A stretch of DNA of 29,021 bases from assembly GCA_049366815.1 (NCBI GenBank), contig JBMNCO010000053.1, positions 1 to 29,021 of the forward strand, read 5' to 3'. The position numbers were made by a program, and so were the translations under genes. The notes under the pieces were generated by a model. It was not told where the DNA came from. It saw nothing but the letters and a program-made list of their open reading frames with translations, and did not search any database. Of the stretch, positions 6,880 to 13,986 are shown one piece after another; the stretch's first letter is position 1, and every line of letters begins with the position of its first letter. Origin of the DNA: CAYNYM01 sp049366815 (GTDB lineage Bacteria > Desulfobacterota > DSM-4660 > Desulfatiglandales > HGW-15).

Positions 6880-7449
6880 ATGTTGCTTCCTCTGCTCGAA
6901 AAAAGAAGGAGTATCCGTAAATTCAGAGAAAGAGAGATTGAGTCCGAAAAGATCGGAACGCTCCTGGAAGCGGCATTACGTGCCCCTTCCTCCATGAACC
7001 GCCGCCCCTGGGAATTCATCGTCGTCAGGGATAGGGAAATGCTCAAGAGGCTGTCAATGTCCAAACCACACGGGGCCTCCTTTTTAAAAAACGCCCCCCT
7101 GGGCATCGTGGTCTGCGCCGATCCGCTCAGATGTGATGTGTGGGTCGAAGACGCATCCATTGCCTCCGCCTTCCTTCTCCTGGCTGCAGAATCCTTAGGG
7201 CTTGGGGCCTGTTGGATTCAAATCAGGGCGCGGATGTATGATGGTCAGAAGAGCGCAACGACATATATCGCCGAGCAACTGGACATTCCGGATCATCTTG
7301 AAGTCGAGGCCATCGTTGCCGTGGGATATCCAGATGAGGAAAAGTCACCCCATCACAAGGAGGACCTGCCCTATGAAAAAATCCACTATGAGAAATACGG
7401 GGGAAGATCGGGGTCATCAAAAATCCGCATGAACCGCTCCCAAGATTGA
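6880..7449 (+). CDS. Nitroreductase family FMN oxidoreductase
   Basis: This 189-residue protein has the family opening 'LLEKRRSIRKFREREIE', where the Arg-rich segment binds FMN phosphate. 'ALRAPSSMNRRPWEFIVV' and 'SIASAFLLLAAESLGLGACWIQI' follow, then 'AIVAVGYPDEE' near the C-terminus. Members reduce nitro groups, quinones or other acceptors with NAD(P)H. A GGGAGATGAG ribosome site precedes the ATG. The C-terminal tail after 'PYEKIHYEKYGG' is the usual end of this subgroup. It is a single gene facing the TPR gene on the other strand, and two palindromes upstream suggest local regulation. Confidence 0.9.
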   Translation: MLLPLLEKRRSIRKFREREIESEKIGTLLEAALRAPSSMNRRPWEFIVVRDREMLKRLSMSKPHGASFLKNAPLGIVVCADPLRCDVWVEDASIASAFLLLAAESLGLGACWIQIRARMYDGQKSATTYIAEQLDIPDHLEVEAIVAVGYPDEEKSPHHKEDLPYEKIHYEKYGGRSGSSKIRMNRSQD

Positions 7450-7453
7450 TAGA

Positions 7454-7512
7454 GATCGCGCCTGCCGCTCCCGTCGTAACGATTCCGTTGTGGGTTGGGC
7501 AGGCACGCGATC
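7454..7512. terminator. Inverted repeat between convergent genes
   Basis: GATCGCG-CCTGCC (7454-7466) pairs with GGCAGG-CA-CGCGATC (7498-7512): 13 base pairs with a two-nucleotide bulge and a 31-nt loop. It sits exactly between the nitroreductase stop and the TPR-gene stop, which it overlaps. There is no U-run on either strand, so it may act as a bidirectional stop or RNA 3'-end stabiliser rather than a classical terminator. Confidence 0.4.
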
Positions 7513-7807
7513 ACTGGATCTTTTCCTTGGCAAGCTTTAGAAAACCCGTCACCTGCTCACGCTCCTTGTCGGGAGGGTTCAACCGAAGGGCCCTTTCATA
7601 GGCCTCGACCGCCTTTTTATGTTTCCCGAGTTTGGCCAGGGTCAATCCCTTTGCGGTCCAGGCCATAGGATTTTCAGAATCCCGCTCAATGACCTTCAGG
7701 ATCTGCTTCATGGCCCTGTCATATTTTCCGATGCTCAGGAGAAAAACGCATCGACCTATCATCCTGTTTGTCTTCCACGTTACAAACCAATCGATGATTT
7801 TCATCAT
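7511..7807 (-). CDS. Small TPR-repeat protein
   Basis: This 98-residue protein holds two tetratricopeptide-like helix pairs. The first is around residues 20-48 ('LLSIGKYDRAMKQILKVIER'), the second around 50-80 ('AWTAKGLTLAKLGKHKKA', 'VEAYERALRLNPPD'), with the typical G-x-x-x-A and Y-x-x-A-L spacing. TPRs mediate protein contacts; no specific partner is indicated. GAGGAG lies about 10 nt before the tandem ATG pair. There is no signal peptide or membrane segment. Confidence 0.8.
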   Translation of the reverse strand: MMKIIDWFVTWKTNRMIGRCVFLLSIGKYDRAMKQILKVIERDSENPMAWTAKGLTLAKLGKHKKAVEAYERALRLNPPDKEREQVTGFLKLAKEKIQ

Positions 7808-8033
7808 ATTACATTGACTCCTCTATGGCGAGGGAAAACCCGGCAAAAGACATCTTCAGGACACCCGCGGCAGGCAGACACCCCGCATGAATGCCCGTTT
7901 CAAATGCATTCTAAACAATAAGCGGCATCATTACAAGCCTGTCGGGGCATGGTCCCTCATCAAAGGGTGTGGTATTTTGCCCCGGATCCGTGTAAGATAC
8001 TTCAGACAATGGAATGCGGAGGAGACCAGTCAG

Positions 8034-8399
8034 ATGCATTTCGATATTGAAAAATGGATTTCCGATCCTGACACGAAGGGGGGCAACCGCTTCGCAGGCA
8101 TGGCGACCTACGGCGAGACATGCCAAGCCGCTGTGATTTACCTGACCGATCTCAAACTTTTTGACAAACTCGAGGAGTTTTCTGCTGAAGGTGAGGATGG
8201 CCACGAGATCCCGCGCTTTCAAAGGCTTGCCTGCTATGCCGTCCCGGCCGGAAACAACGGCCATGATATCTTTGTGGAAACCATCGACGCCCAAGGCCGG
8301 AGACAAACCATCCTGTCGGGCAAGACCTTCTGGGGATATTTTCTTGCCTGTGAAATCGCCGGAGAACTGGCGAGGTTTCTCTATCAGGACAACAGTTAG
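8034..8399 (+). CDS. Conserved-looking hypothetical protein, 121 aa
   Basis: I do not recognise this family. The start at 8034 is chosen for GGAGGAG about 9 nt upstream; a longer frame from 7887 has a basic, low-complexity N-terminus and no ribosome site. The protein is acidic and soluble, with 'MHFDIEKWISDPDTKGGN' at the start and 'TYGETCQAAVIYLTDLKLFD' in the middle. It has no cysteine cluster, signal peptide or membrane segment. The HAD hydrolase gene begins 7 nt after its stop and lacks a clear ribosome site, so the two are probably translated together. Confidence 0.7.
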   Translation: MHFDIEKWISDPDTKGGNRFAGMATYGETCQAAVIYLTDLKLFDKLEEFSAEGEDGHEIPRFQRLACYAVPAGNNGHDIFVETIDAQGRRQTILSGKTFWGYFLACEIAGELARFLYQDNS

Positions 8400-8406
8400 A
8401 TTTCCT

Positions 8407-9159
8407 ATGAAAGACATCAAGGCCATCGGATTTGACCTCTTTAACACGCTGATTACCGTCAAGCCGGCGACCCTGGATCAGTCCAACAGGCGCATGGTCG
8501 AGAGTCTCCAGGGAGACGGCTTCCCTATTCATGAACAGACCTTCCGGAAGGCGCACAAGGAGGCCGCACTGCGGTTCGTGGAAGAATGCCGGAAGGATGG
8601 GCGCGAGACCCACAACCGTTTCTGGATCAGTGCCGCGCTTGAGACCGAAGGATTCCATATTCCTCCGGATGACGGCAGGATTTCCAATGCAGTCGAGGCC
8701 TATTTTTCGGCATTTTATGAGTTTTGCCGGCTCATACCCGGTACCGATGAAATGCTCAAGACCTTGAAAAAGAGATACCGTCTCGGTCTGTTGTCCAATT
8801 TCACTCATGGTCCGGCGGCAAGAAAAATCATCGATCAATTGGGGCTCAGACCTTTCTTCGAGACAATCCTTATATCGGGTGAACTGGGGTATCGCAAACC
8901 CCACCACCGAGTTTTTGAAGAACTCCTCCATCACCTGCAAGTCGAAAACCACAACATGCTTTATGTGGGGGATGATTTCGGGCCCGACATATCCGGCGCC
9001 ATTCAGGCGGGTATTATTCCGGTCTGGATGTCCTACGTCACAGATCAGGGACTGTTCTCCTACTCAGGAATCCCGGCAGGGGGCGAGGAGTCGCCTGAGC
9101 CGGATATTCTCAGAATCTCAAACTGGATGGAATTTCTTGCCCTTTTAGACAAGGTCTGA
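8407..9159 (+). CDS. HAD-superfamily hydrolase
   Basis: This 250-residue protein has the HAD motifs in order: motif I 'FDLFNTL' with nucleophile Asp9, motif II Ser in 'LGLLSNFTHG', motif III Lys in 'LGYRKPHHRVFEE' and motif IV 'YVGDDFGPDISGA'. A helical C1 cap lies between motifs I and II. The second motif I position is Phe instead of the Asp that phosphatases use as acid/base. That is also seen in haloacid dehalogenases (Tyr there) and in many uncharacterised 'DLFxTL' HADs, so phosphatase activity is not assured. The start at 8407 is only 7 nt after the preceding gene, suggesting coupled translation. Confidence 0.88.
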   Translation: MKDIKAIGFDLFNTLITVKPATLDQSNRRMVESLQGDGFPIHEQTFRKAHKEAALRFVEECRKDGRETHNRFWISAALETEGFHIPPDDGRISNAVEAYFSAFYEFCRLIPGTDEMLKTLKKRYRLGLLSNFTHGPAARKIIDQLGLRPFFETILISGELGYRKPHHRVFEELLHHLQVENHNMLYVGDDFGPDISGAIQAGIIPVWMSYVTDQGLFSYSGIPAGGEESPEPDILRISNWMEFLALLDKV

Positions 9160-9169
9160 AGATTCTTCG

Positions 9170-9274
9170 ATGCCCGAGTTCATCGCACTTGAAGGTGCCA
9201 TGAAAGGTCACACCTTCAGCCTCTTTGATGAGGCTGTTTTTAAAGGAATGGCGGTCGGAATCGGCGATGCTTGA
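9170..9274 (+). other. Short open frame of unknown nature (34 codons)
   Basis: An ATG 11 nt after the HAD stop opens a 34-codon frame, starting MPEFIALEGAMKGHTFSLF. The pattern hydrophobic strand, 'xGxxKGxxFxL' resembles the first strands of an FHA domain, but the frame stops where the rest of the domain would begin. There is no ribosome site. It could be a gene remnant or a chance frame. Confidence 0.2.
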
Positions 9275-9325
9275 CAGGTCTGCAGGGCTTCCCGTTTATG
9301 AACGCCCAAAAATGAGGAACCGGCA

Positions 9326-10132
9326 TTGCAGGAAGATTACTATCGCATTCTGAACACCACGAAGGATGCTTCCCCGAAGCAAATCAAAGAGGCCTATAGG
9401 AAACTGGCCCTCGAATACCACCCTGATCGGAATCGGGATCCCCATGCCGCAGCAAAGATGAAGGAAATCAATGAGGCATACGCAGTCCTGTCAAATCCGG
9501 ATAAGCGAAGGGAATATGACACCCTTCAGCAGGCCTACGGCTCTTCCGCCCACAGCCGCTTCAGGCAGCATTACTCGGAACAAGACATCTTCAGGGACTC
9601 GGACATCCGCCAGGTCTTCGAGGAAATCAGCAGGATTTTCGACACGAGAGGTTTTGACGAAATCTTCAAAGAGTTTTATGGGCCCGGGTACCAGACCTTT
9701 GAATTTCGCCGACCGGGCGTTTTCGCAAGGGGTTTCACCTTCAGGCCCCAGGCAGGCAGGGGCCGGGTGGACACAAATCCTTATGGAATGCCTTTAGGCG
9801 GTGTCTTTGGAAAGGGACTCAAGTACCTTCTCAAAAAGAAATGGGGTGTCGAATGGCCTGAAAAGGGGAAGGACCTGAATGACCAGATCACCATACCCCC
9901 TGAGCTCGCATCGAGCGGAGGAAAAATCCGGTACCTATGTCGTATGAGGCCGAAGGAGCTTCGTGTTACGATTCCCCCGAGTGTCAGGGACGGGCAGCGC
10001 ATCCGGCTGAGGGGCATGGGACATGAGGGAAAGGGCGGCGGAGAACCGGGCGATCTGTATTTGACCATCCGGGTTCGGAAGCCCCTTTTTCAAACCATCA
10101 GGGATCGGCTGATACGGATTTTCTCTCGATGA
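9326..10132 (+). CDS. DnaJ-like co-chaperone (J domain plus partial C-terminal domain)
   Basis: The J domain occupies residues 3-70 and has the HPD motif at 32-34 ('LEYHPDRN'), which stimulates the ATPase of a DnaK/Hsp70. Phe-rich residues 75-150 follow, with 'GFDEIFKEFYGPGYQ'. From about residue 190 there is one DnaJ C-terminal substrate-binding-like segment ('DLNDQITIPPELASSGG', 'VRDGQRIRLRGMGHEG', 'GDLYLTIRVRKPLF'). There is no zinc-finger region and only the last part of the C-terminal domains, so this is a specialised J protein (type III-like), not DnaJ itself. The start is a TTG at 9326 with GAGGA seven nucleotides upstream; no ATG fits the domain boundary. Confidence 0.88.
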   Translation: MQEDYYRILNTTKDASPKQIKEAYRKLALEYHPDRNRDPHAAAKMKEINEAYAVLSNPDKRREYDTLQQAYGSSAHSRFRQHYSEQDIFRDSDIRQVFEEISRIFDTRGFDEIFKEFYGPGYQTFEFRRPGVFARGFTFRPQAGRGRVDTNPYGMPLGGVFGKGLKYLLKKKWGVEWPEKGKDLNDQITIPPELASSGGKIRYLCRMRPKELRVTIPPSVRDGQRIRLRGMGHEGKGGGEPGDLYLTIRVRKPLFQTIRDRLIRIFSR

Positions 10133-10210
10133 AAGCGAGACGCCCCATTTTCTGACATGACGCTGACGTGGATTCGAGGTCATCAAAACACAGAATAATT
10201 CAACCTTGTA

Positions 10211-10307
10211 CAGCAGTGTCCGTTTAGGGGTTTGTAAAACCTGCTCCAAAGAAAAATACAACAGAACGGGTTATCCAAACATGCAATATCCTAATCGGGC
10301 GCTGTTG
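10211..10307. repeat. MITE-like inverted-repeat element, copy B
   Basis: Arms 10211-10236 and 10282-10307 are inverted repeats, matching at about 18 of 26 positions, with a 45-nt centre. The left arm is closely related to that of copy A near position 167 (shared GCAGTGTCCG and TAGGG/CAGGG-TTTG blocks). The element lies in the 358-nt gap between the DnaJ-like gene and the LOG-family gene. The rest of that gap (10308-10490) shows no recognisable gene. Confidence 0.55.
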
Positions 10308-10490
10308 AGTCTTGTCCACAATAGAGTCCCTGCTTTCCCCTCTTTGAGAGGGAAACTCGATGACAAGGTGACCGTTTTTCATCACCAACGCCCTGAATTG
10401 ACTGAGGCCATGGCTGAAAATGGACTTGTTTTGGACACCCACGACAACTATGAATTTCACAGTAAACTGAAGAAATAAGAAGGGAGAAGA

Positions 10491-11561
10491 ATGACGCAAG
10501 AAACGCCGACCCGACGGGCAGACAGTCCGCTGGAACTCCATTTTACCCGCACCAACGGAAAAGTGGATGAAGCAATCGATAAATTGATGGACATGGTCCG
10601 AGATATTCCCCGCCCGGAGATTGTTCGAGAAATGATCCTTTCAGCGCTCAAGGCCGGGCAAGAGGATAATGAAAGGGCCGACTTGAAACTCATGAATGCG
10701 TCTCTGAAGGAGATGCGCTATACATCGAAGGTCTTTAATCAGTATCGGCATGTCAAGAAGGTCACGGTGTTCGGTTCCGCCAGGACGCGACCTGACGAGC
10801 CCGCTTACATGGCCGCTCGTCTCCTCGGTCGGAAATTGGCGGAGGCGGGATATATGGTGATTACAGGAGGTGGAGCCGGCATCATGCAGGCCGCCAATGA
10901 GGGGGCCGGTCATGACCATTCATTCGGCGTCAATATACGTCTGCCTTTTGAACAGAAGTCCAATCCCGTACTGCATAAGAATCCCCGCAGCATCACCTAT
11001 AAATATTTTTTCAACCGAAAAGTCGCCTTTTTGAAAGAAGCCGATGCCGTAGCCCTTTTTCCGGGGGGATTCGGTACCCTCGACGAGGCCATGGAGACCC
11101 TCACCCTCGTGCAAACGGGGAAACGTAATCCTCTTCCCATCCTGTTGATCGACGAACCGGGCGGCACCTACTGGAGAAAATGGATCAGATTCATTGAACA
11201 GGAACTGCAGGCGCGGGGATATATCAGTCCTACGGACTTTGAAATATTTGAAAGGGTGGATTCTGTTGATGAAGCCGTGAAGATCATCACCCGGTTTTAT
11301 TCCCGTTATCACAGCCTGAGATATATCGGAGATCGATTGGTGATACGCCTCAAATCGATTCTTGATCCACAGAGAATAGCGGATCTCAGAGACCGTTTTT
11401 CCGATATCCTCATGCCCCAGGGTAATATGTTCCTTTCAAGCCCACTCCCGGAGGAAATCGATGAACCGGAAATCGACCATCTTCCAAGGCTTGTCGTTCA
11501 CTTCAATCGCAAGGATTTCGGCAAACTGACGGCTCTGATCAAGGATATTAACAAGGATTAA
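10491..11561 (+). CDS. LOG family protein (TIGR00730-like, lysine decarboxylase-motif)
   Basis: This 356-residue protein has a Rossmann-like LOG core from about residue 88 to 275. It shows 'VTVFGSARTRPDEPAY', 'YMVITGGGAGIMQAANEGA' and the diagnostic 'PGGFGTLDEA' at 191-200, whose Glu and an upstream Arg are catalytic in LOG enzymes. LOG proteins are nucleoside 5'-monophosphate phosphoribohydrolases, best known for cytokinin activation, though bacterial roles vary and include purine-nucleotide metabolism. A helical extension of about 85 residues precedes the core and about 80 residues follow it, making it longer than the usual 180-220 residue LOG protein. A purine-rich AGAAGGGAGAAG lies immediately before the ATG. 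Confidence 0.9.
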   Translation: MTQETPTRRADSPLELHFTRTNGKVDEAIDKLMDMVRDIPRPEIVREMILSALKAGQEDNERADLKLMNASLKEMRYTSKVFNQYRHVKKVTVFGSARTRPDEPAYMAARLLGRKLAEAGYMVITGGGAGIMQAANEGAGHDHSFGVNIRLPFEQKSNPVLHKNPRSITYKYFFNRKVAFLKEADAVALFPGGFGTLDEAMETLTLVQTGKRNPLPILLIDEPGGTYWRKWIRFIEQELQARGYISPTDFEIFERVDSVDEAVKIITRFYSRYHSLRYIGDRLVIRLKSILDPQRIADLRDRFSDILMPQGNMFLSSPLPEEIDEPEIDHLPRLVVHFNRKDFGKLTALIKDINKD

Positions 11562-11802
11562 AGCCCGTATCCTGAACCCACCCGAGAAAAAGGACGGATG
11601 CCCTGCCTTTTTCCCCTCCCTGCACTGACCTCGAAGGGTCAATAAGCGCGAGAAGACGGCGCCGAGGAAGTGAAGCCGCGCACCAGGACACGCCCAAATT
11701 CAGAGATGAGCTGAAGGAGCCGTGCCATGCTTGGGTGCAGGAAGGCCGCTTTGGCTCAAAGGTCATTCTCGTCTCAGAATCAGAAAGACCGATCAAAATG
11801 TG

Positions 11803-12297
11803 CTACCCGTCATCTTCAAGGGGCACAAACTGGACCGACATGGCCCCATTTTCTATTTGGAGAACGGCCAAGGACACGGGTATGCTGAATCGCCCCGGAC
11901 CGGCACTTCCCGGATTCAGGTAGAGGATACCGTTCCGCCTCTCCTCCAGGGGCCTATGGGAATGACCGGATACAACGACACGGATACCGGCGGCGGCCGG
12001 ATCCAGATCGATCCGATTCAGGTCGTGGATCACATAGAACGACGTATCGCCAAGCTCAAACATTTCCCTGTCAGGCAGGGACAAGGCCCAATGACCTCGA
12101 TCAACGTTTCCACGAACCGCCACCACCGGCGCGATCTCTCTCAAGTAAGTCAGGACCTCGGGCCGTCCCACATCGCCTGCGTGAATAATCATTTCCACGT
12201 CCCTGAATACTTCCGATACCTTCGGCCGCAATATGCCGTGGGTGTCCGATATGATGCCCAGCCTGTGACTGTCCAACGTCGACTCCCTACCTTTCAT
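11803..12297 (-). CDS. YfcE/MJ0936-type metallophosphoesterase
   Basis: This protein of up to 164 residues has the calcineurin-like phosphoesterase motifs: 'IISDTHG' (metal Asp and His), 'IIHAGDVG', 'VVAVRGNVD' (the GNxD/H position, here N-V-D) and 'VVSGHSH' followed by 'LYLNPGSAGPGR'. Relatives are Mn-dependent phosphodiesterases acting on small or artificial substrates. The ATG at 12297 has no clear ribosome site. A TTG at 12276, seven residues later, is preceded by AGGGAG at good spacing and places the start nearer the first beta strand, so it may be the true start. The 240 nt between this gene's stop and the LOG-gene stop hold no gene I can support. Confidence 0.88.
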   Translation of the reverse strand: MKGRESTLDSHRLGIISDTHGILRPKVSEVFRDVEMIIHAGDVGRPEVLTYLREIAPVVAVRGNVDRGHWALSLPDREMFELGDTSFYVIHDLNRIDLDPAAAGIRVVVSGHSHRPLEERRNGILYLNPGSAGPGRFSIPVSLAVLQIENGAMSVQFVPLEDDG

Positions 12298-12488
12298 ATC
12301 TCAGAACTTCGGAATCCGTACCCAGGATACATTCGGGGCACCCCCTTCAGCTCGGCTGGCACACGAGAATTGTGAACTTTTCGGACCACGGGACGAACTT
12401 GTGGCTTTCCCGGAGGGTTCCCAGCCAAAAAAGCAAGTATTCCCGAGGCACGGGACAGGGAACCGGCTGATCTATGGGAACGGTATAA

Positions 12489-12508
12489 AGGACGCTTTCA
12501 GACGTCCT
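12489..12508 (-). terminator. Short hairpin after the zinc-ribbon protein gene
   Basis: On the minus strand AGGACG and CGTCCT form a 6-bp stem with an 8-nt loop, followed by TTTAT. It lies 73 nt after the stop of the zinc-ribbon gene. The U-run is short, so termination would be modest. Confidence 0.4.
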
Positions 12509-12580
12509 CATCCAAAAACCGTTTTCCCCGCCCTGTGACGACGTGAGGGAGCGGCCGGGCGCACGAAGGAGGTCCTGCGA

Positions 12581-12904
12581 CTATTTCAAAAACCAGACGA
12601 CAAGCCCTGCAAGAATCATAGAGATCAAAAAAATGACAACCAGGAGCTCCTTACGCAACCGTGCCCTTTTTTTGCTCTTTAGGGACTGCAGTTGCTGGAA
12701 AAGAAATTCCTCAGCGTGTTTGGGATCTTTCGGGTAGCCCTGACCGTTTCCAAATTGCGAGTGCGCCCAACTCTCCTCGCCTTCCCCTTCCATCTTTCCA
12801 CTCACGCCCCCTATAATGCCCTGGTCCGGAGCCGACACTGCGCCGCAGTATATACATTTCTTTTTGCCCTCGGGCACGGGGCGATGACACACTGCACATT
12901 TCAA
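12581..12904 (-). CDS. Small zinc-ribbon protein with C-terminal membrane anchor
   Basis: This 107-residue protein opens with a zinc-ribbon half-pair: Cys3-x-x-Cys6 and Cys17-x-x-Cys20 ('CAVCHRPVPEGKKKCIYCG'). A Gly/Glu-rich linker follows, then a short helix with 'PKDPKHAEEFLFQQLQSL', a run of basic residues 'KSKKRARLRK' and a single hydrophobic helix (about residues 86-106) at the extreme C-terminus. The basic residues before the helix predict a cytoplasmic zinc ribbon anchored by its tail. No function is known to me. GAGGGAATAG lies about 14 nt before the ATG, a rather long spacing. Confidence 0.75.
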   Translation of the reverse strand: MKCAVCHRPVPEGKKKCIYCGAVSAPDQGIIGGVSGKMEGEGEESWAHSQFGNGQGYPKDPKHAEEFLFQQLQSLKSKKRARLRKELLVVIFLISMILAGLVVWFLK

Positions 12905-13127
12905 TGGTCTATTCCCTCAATCGCATGGATAGGCGCTGGATGGATATTCCTTTATAAATCTTTATCAGACTACGGAAATTTTTCAAGTTCAAAATATCTG
13001 CAGGTTATCATAAAGGCGTTCTTGCGTGTTTGATTCCCTTATATTATCTTCATAATCAGTGCGTTATCTCGTGCATATTCTATCTATCGGCGTCCTACGC
13101 GGTTCAACTTTTATAAAAGGGGTCAAA

Positions 13128-13736
13128 ATGCCATTGCATTCAGACGTATTTGAAAGCACCTATGAGGGGTACTTGGCCGAGATAGAAAGAATCGATTTCA
13201 GGCGTCTTGAGAGGATCCTGGGGCTGGAATCCACAGGCGCCCATATAAAGATCAGACTGCTCGGCGCCACCTATCGCGTGTCGGGACAGGGCATAGTCGA
13301 CGCCGACGGAGACAAGCCCTCCCTCGGTGTCTGTGTGGTCCTCTGTAAATACCTGCTCCTGTGTCCTGCAGAAATCCTTCCGGCTCGCAACTGGGCATCC
13401 TACCGCGACTTCAAGAATACGGCACCCCTGGCGGTCTATTTTAAAAATGAAATCGAGCGGGCCATAGCCAGACACTTCACAGGACATCTGGAAGGACTGA
13501 GGAGATCGAGCAAGGCCCTTGGCGGCTACCAACCCGGTGTTGCCTTCCCCTATGATGCGGTCTTTCAATTCGATGCCCTGTCGCGGATTTCCCTCCTGCT
13601 CCTCTTTAATGATAAGGATGAGGAATTCCCCTCATCCTGCACCCTGCTCTATACTGAAAGCGCCGAAAGATATCTTGACGGGGAATGCCTGGCCATTCTC
13701 GGAAGGCTCCTGTTCGAAAGACTGAGAGAGAAATGA
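13128..13736 (+). CDS. DUF3786 domain protein
   Basis: This 202-residue protein matches the DUF3786 pattern I know from anaerobes. Landmarks are a Tyr/Arg-rich N-terminus, 'CVVLCKYLLLCPAEILP', 'WASYRDFKNTAPLAVYF', 'GVAFPYDAVFQFDALSRI' and 'LLLFNDKDEEFPSSCTLLY', ending 'ERYLDGECLAILGRLLFERL'. Its biochemical role is unknown. The ATG at 13128 is preferred over one at 13059 because AAAGGGG lies directly before it and the upstream residues look like non-coding translation. It is transcribed away from the zinc-ribbon gene and stops about 175 nt before the kinase promoter. Confidence 0.85.
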   Translation: MPLHSDVFESTYEGYLAEIERIDFRRLERILGLESTGAHIKIRLLGATYRVSGQGIVDADGDKPSLGVCVVLCKYLLLCPAEILPARNWASYRDFKNTAPLAVYFKNEIERAIARHFTGHLEGLRRSSKALGGYQPGVAFPYDAVFQFDALSRISLLLLFNDKDEEFPSSCTLLYTESAERYLDGECLAILGRLLFERLREK

Positions 13737-13789
13737 AAATACATGGAGGATTCGAGGCCCTTTCCACCGTGACAGGTTTCTGTGATTTC

Positions 13790-13807
13790 TCGTCATCAGA
13801 TTGACGA
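13790..13807 (+). terminator. Small hairpin after the DUF3786 gene
   Basis: TCGTCA and TGACGA form a perfect 6-bp stem with a 6-nt loop, 53 nt after the stop codon. No U-run follows, so its function as a terminator is doubtful. Confidence 0.25.
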
Positions 13808-13911
13808 TATCCCTATGCACGGACCTTATCAAGGCGTTGTTCGTGCCTTTCCCGATGCCCCTTTCTGTTTTTATGACCGCATCTGACACCATTTTATGAA
13901 GGATCCAGCAT

Positions 13912-13927
13912 TGGCACGGATCTTGAT
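13912..13927 (+). promoter_or_regulatory. Sigma-54-like promoter of the kinase/regulator operon
   Basis: TGGCACGGATCTTGAT matches the sigma-54 consensus TGGCACG-N4-TTGCW everywhere except the -12 GC, which is GA. The GG and GA dinucleotides are separated by exactly 10 nt. Predicted transcription starts near 13938, leaving a leader of about 50 nt before the ATG at 13987. The same GA variant occurs in the promoter at 18425. Confidence 0.6.
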
Positions 13928-13986
13928 TGTTTCTTCAGTGGATCCACCAATGATTCCAGATTGCATCCTGATACAGCCACTCAGAC

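Noticed and set aside
8152..8952. 266-codon minus-strand frame opposite the 121-aa and HAD genes
   Set aside because: The HAD motifs on the plus strand are complete, and the minus-strand translation shows no recognisable domain.
10206..10478. 90-codon frame ending 12 nt before the LOG-family gene
   Set aside because: Its start lies in inverted-repeat element B, it has no ribosome site and no family pattern. The last 50 codons could be a remnant, but I cannot support a gene.
11548..11796. 82-codon minus-strand frame just after the metallophosphoesterase gene
   Set aside because: It starts with TTG without a ribosome site, is Ser/Arg-rich and overlaps the LOG-gene end. The opposite strand has a short protein-like stretch ('WVQEGRFGSKVILVSESE') that I also could not assign.
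13022..13050. TTGCGT / TATCTT pair before the DUF3786 gene
   Set aside because: Both boxes match poorly, and the AT-rich stretch offers many equally weak alternatives.
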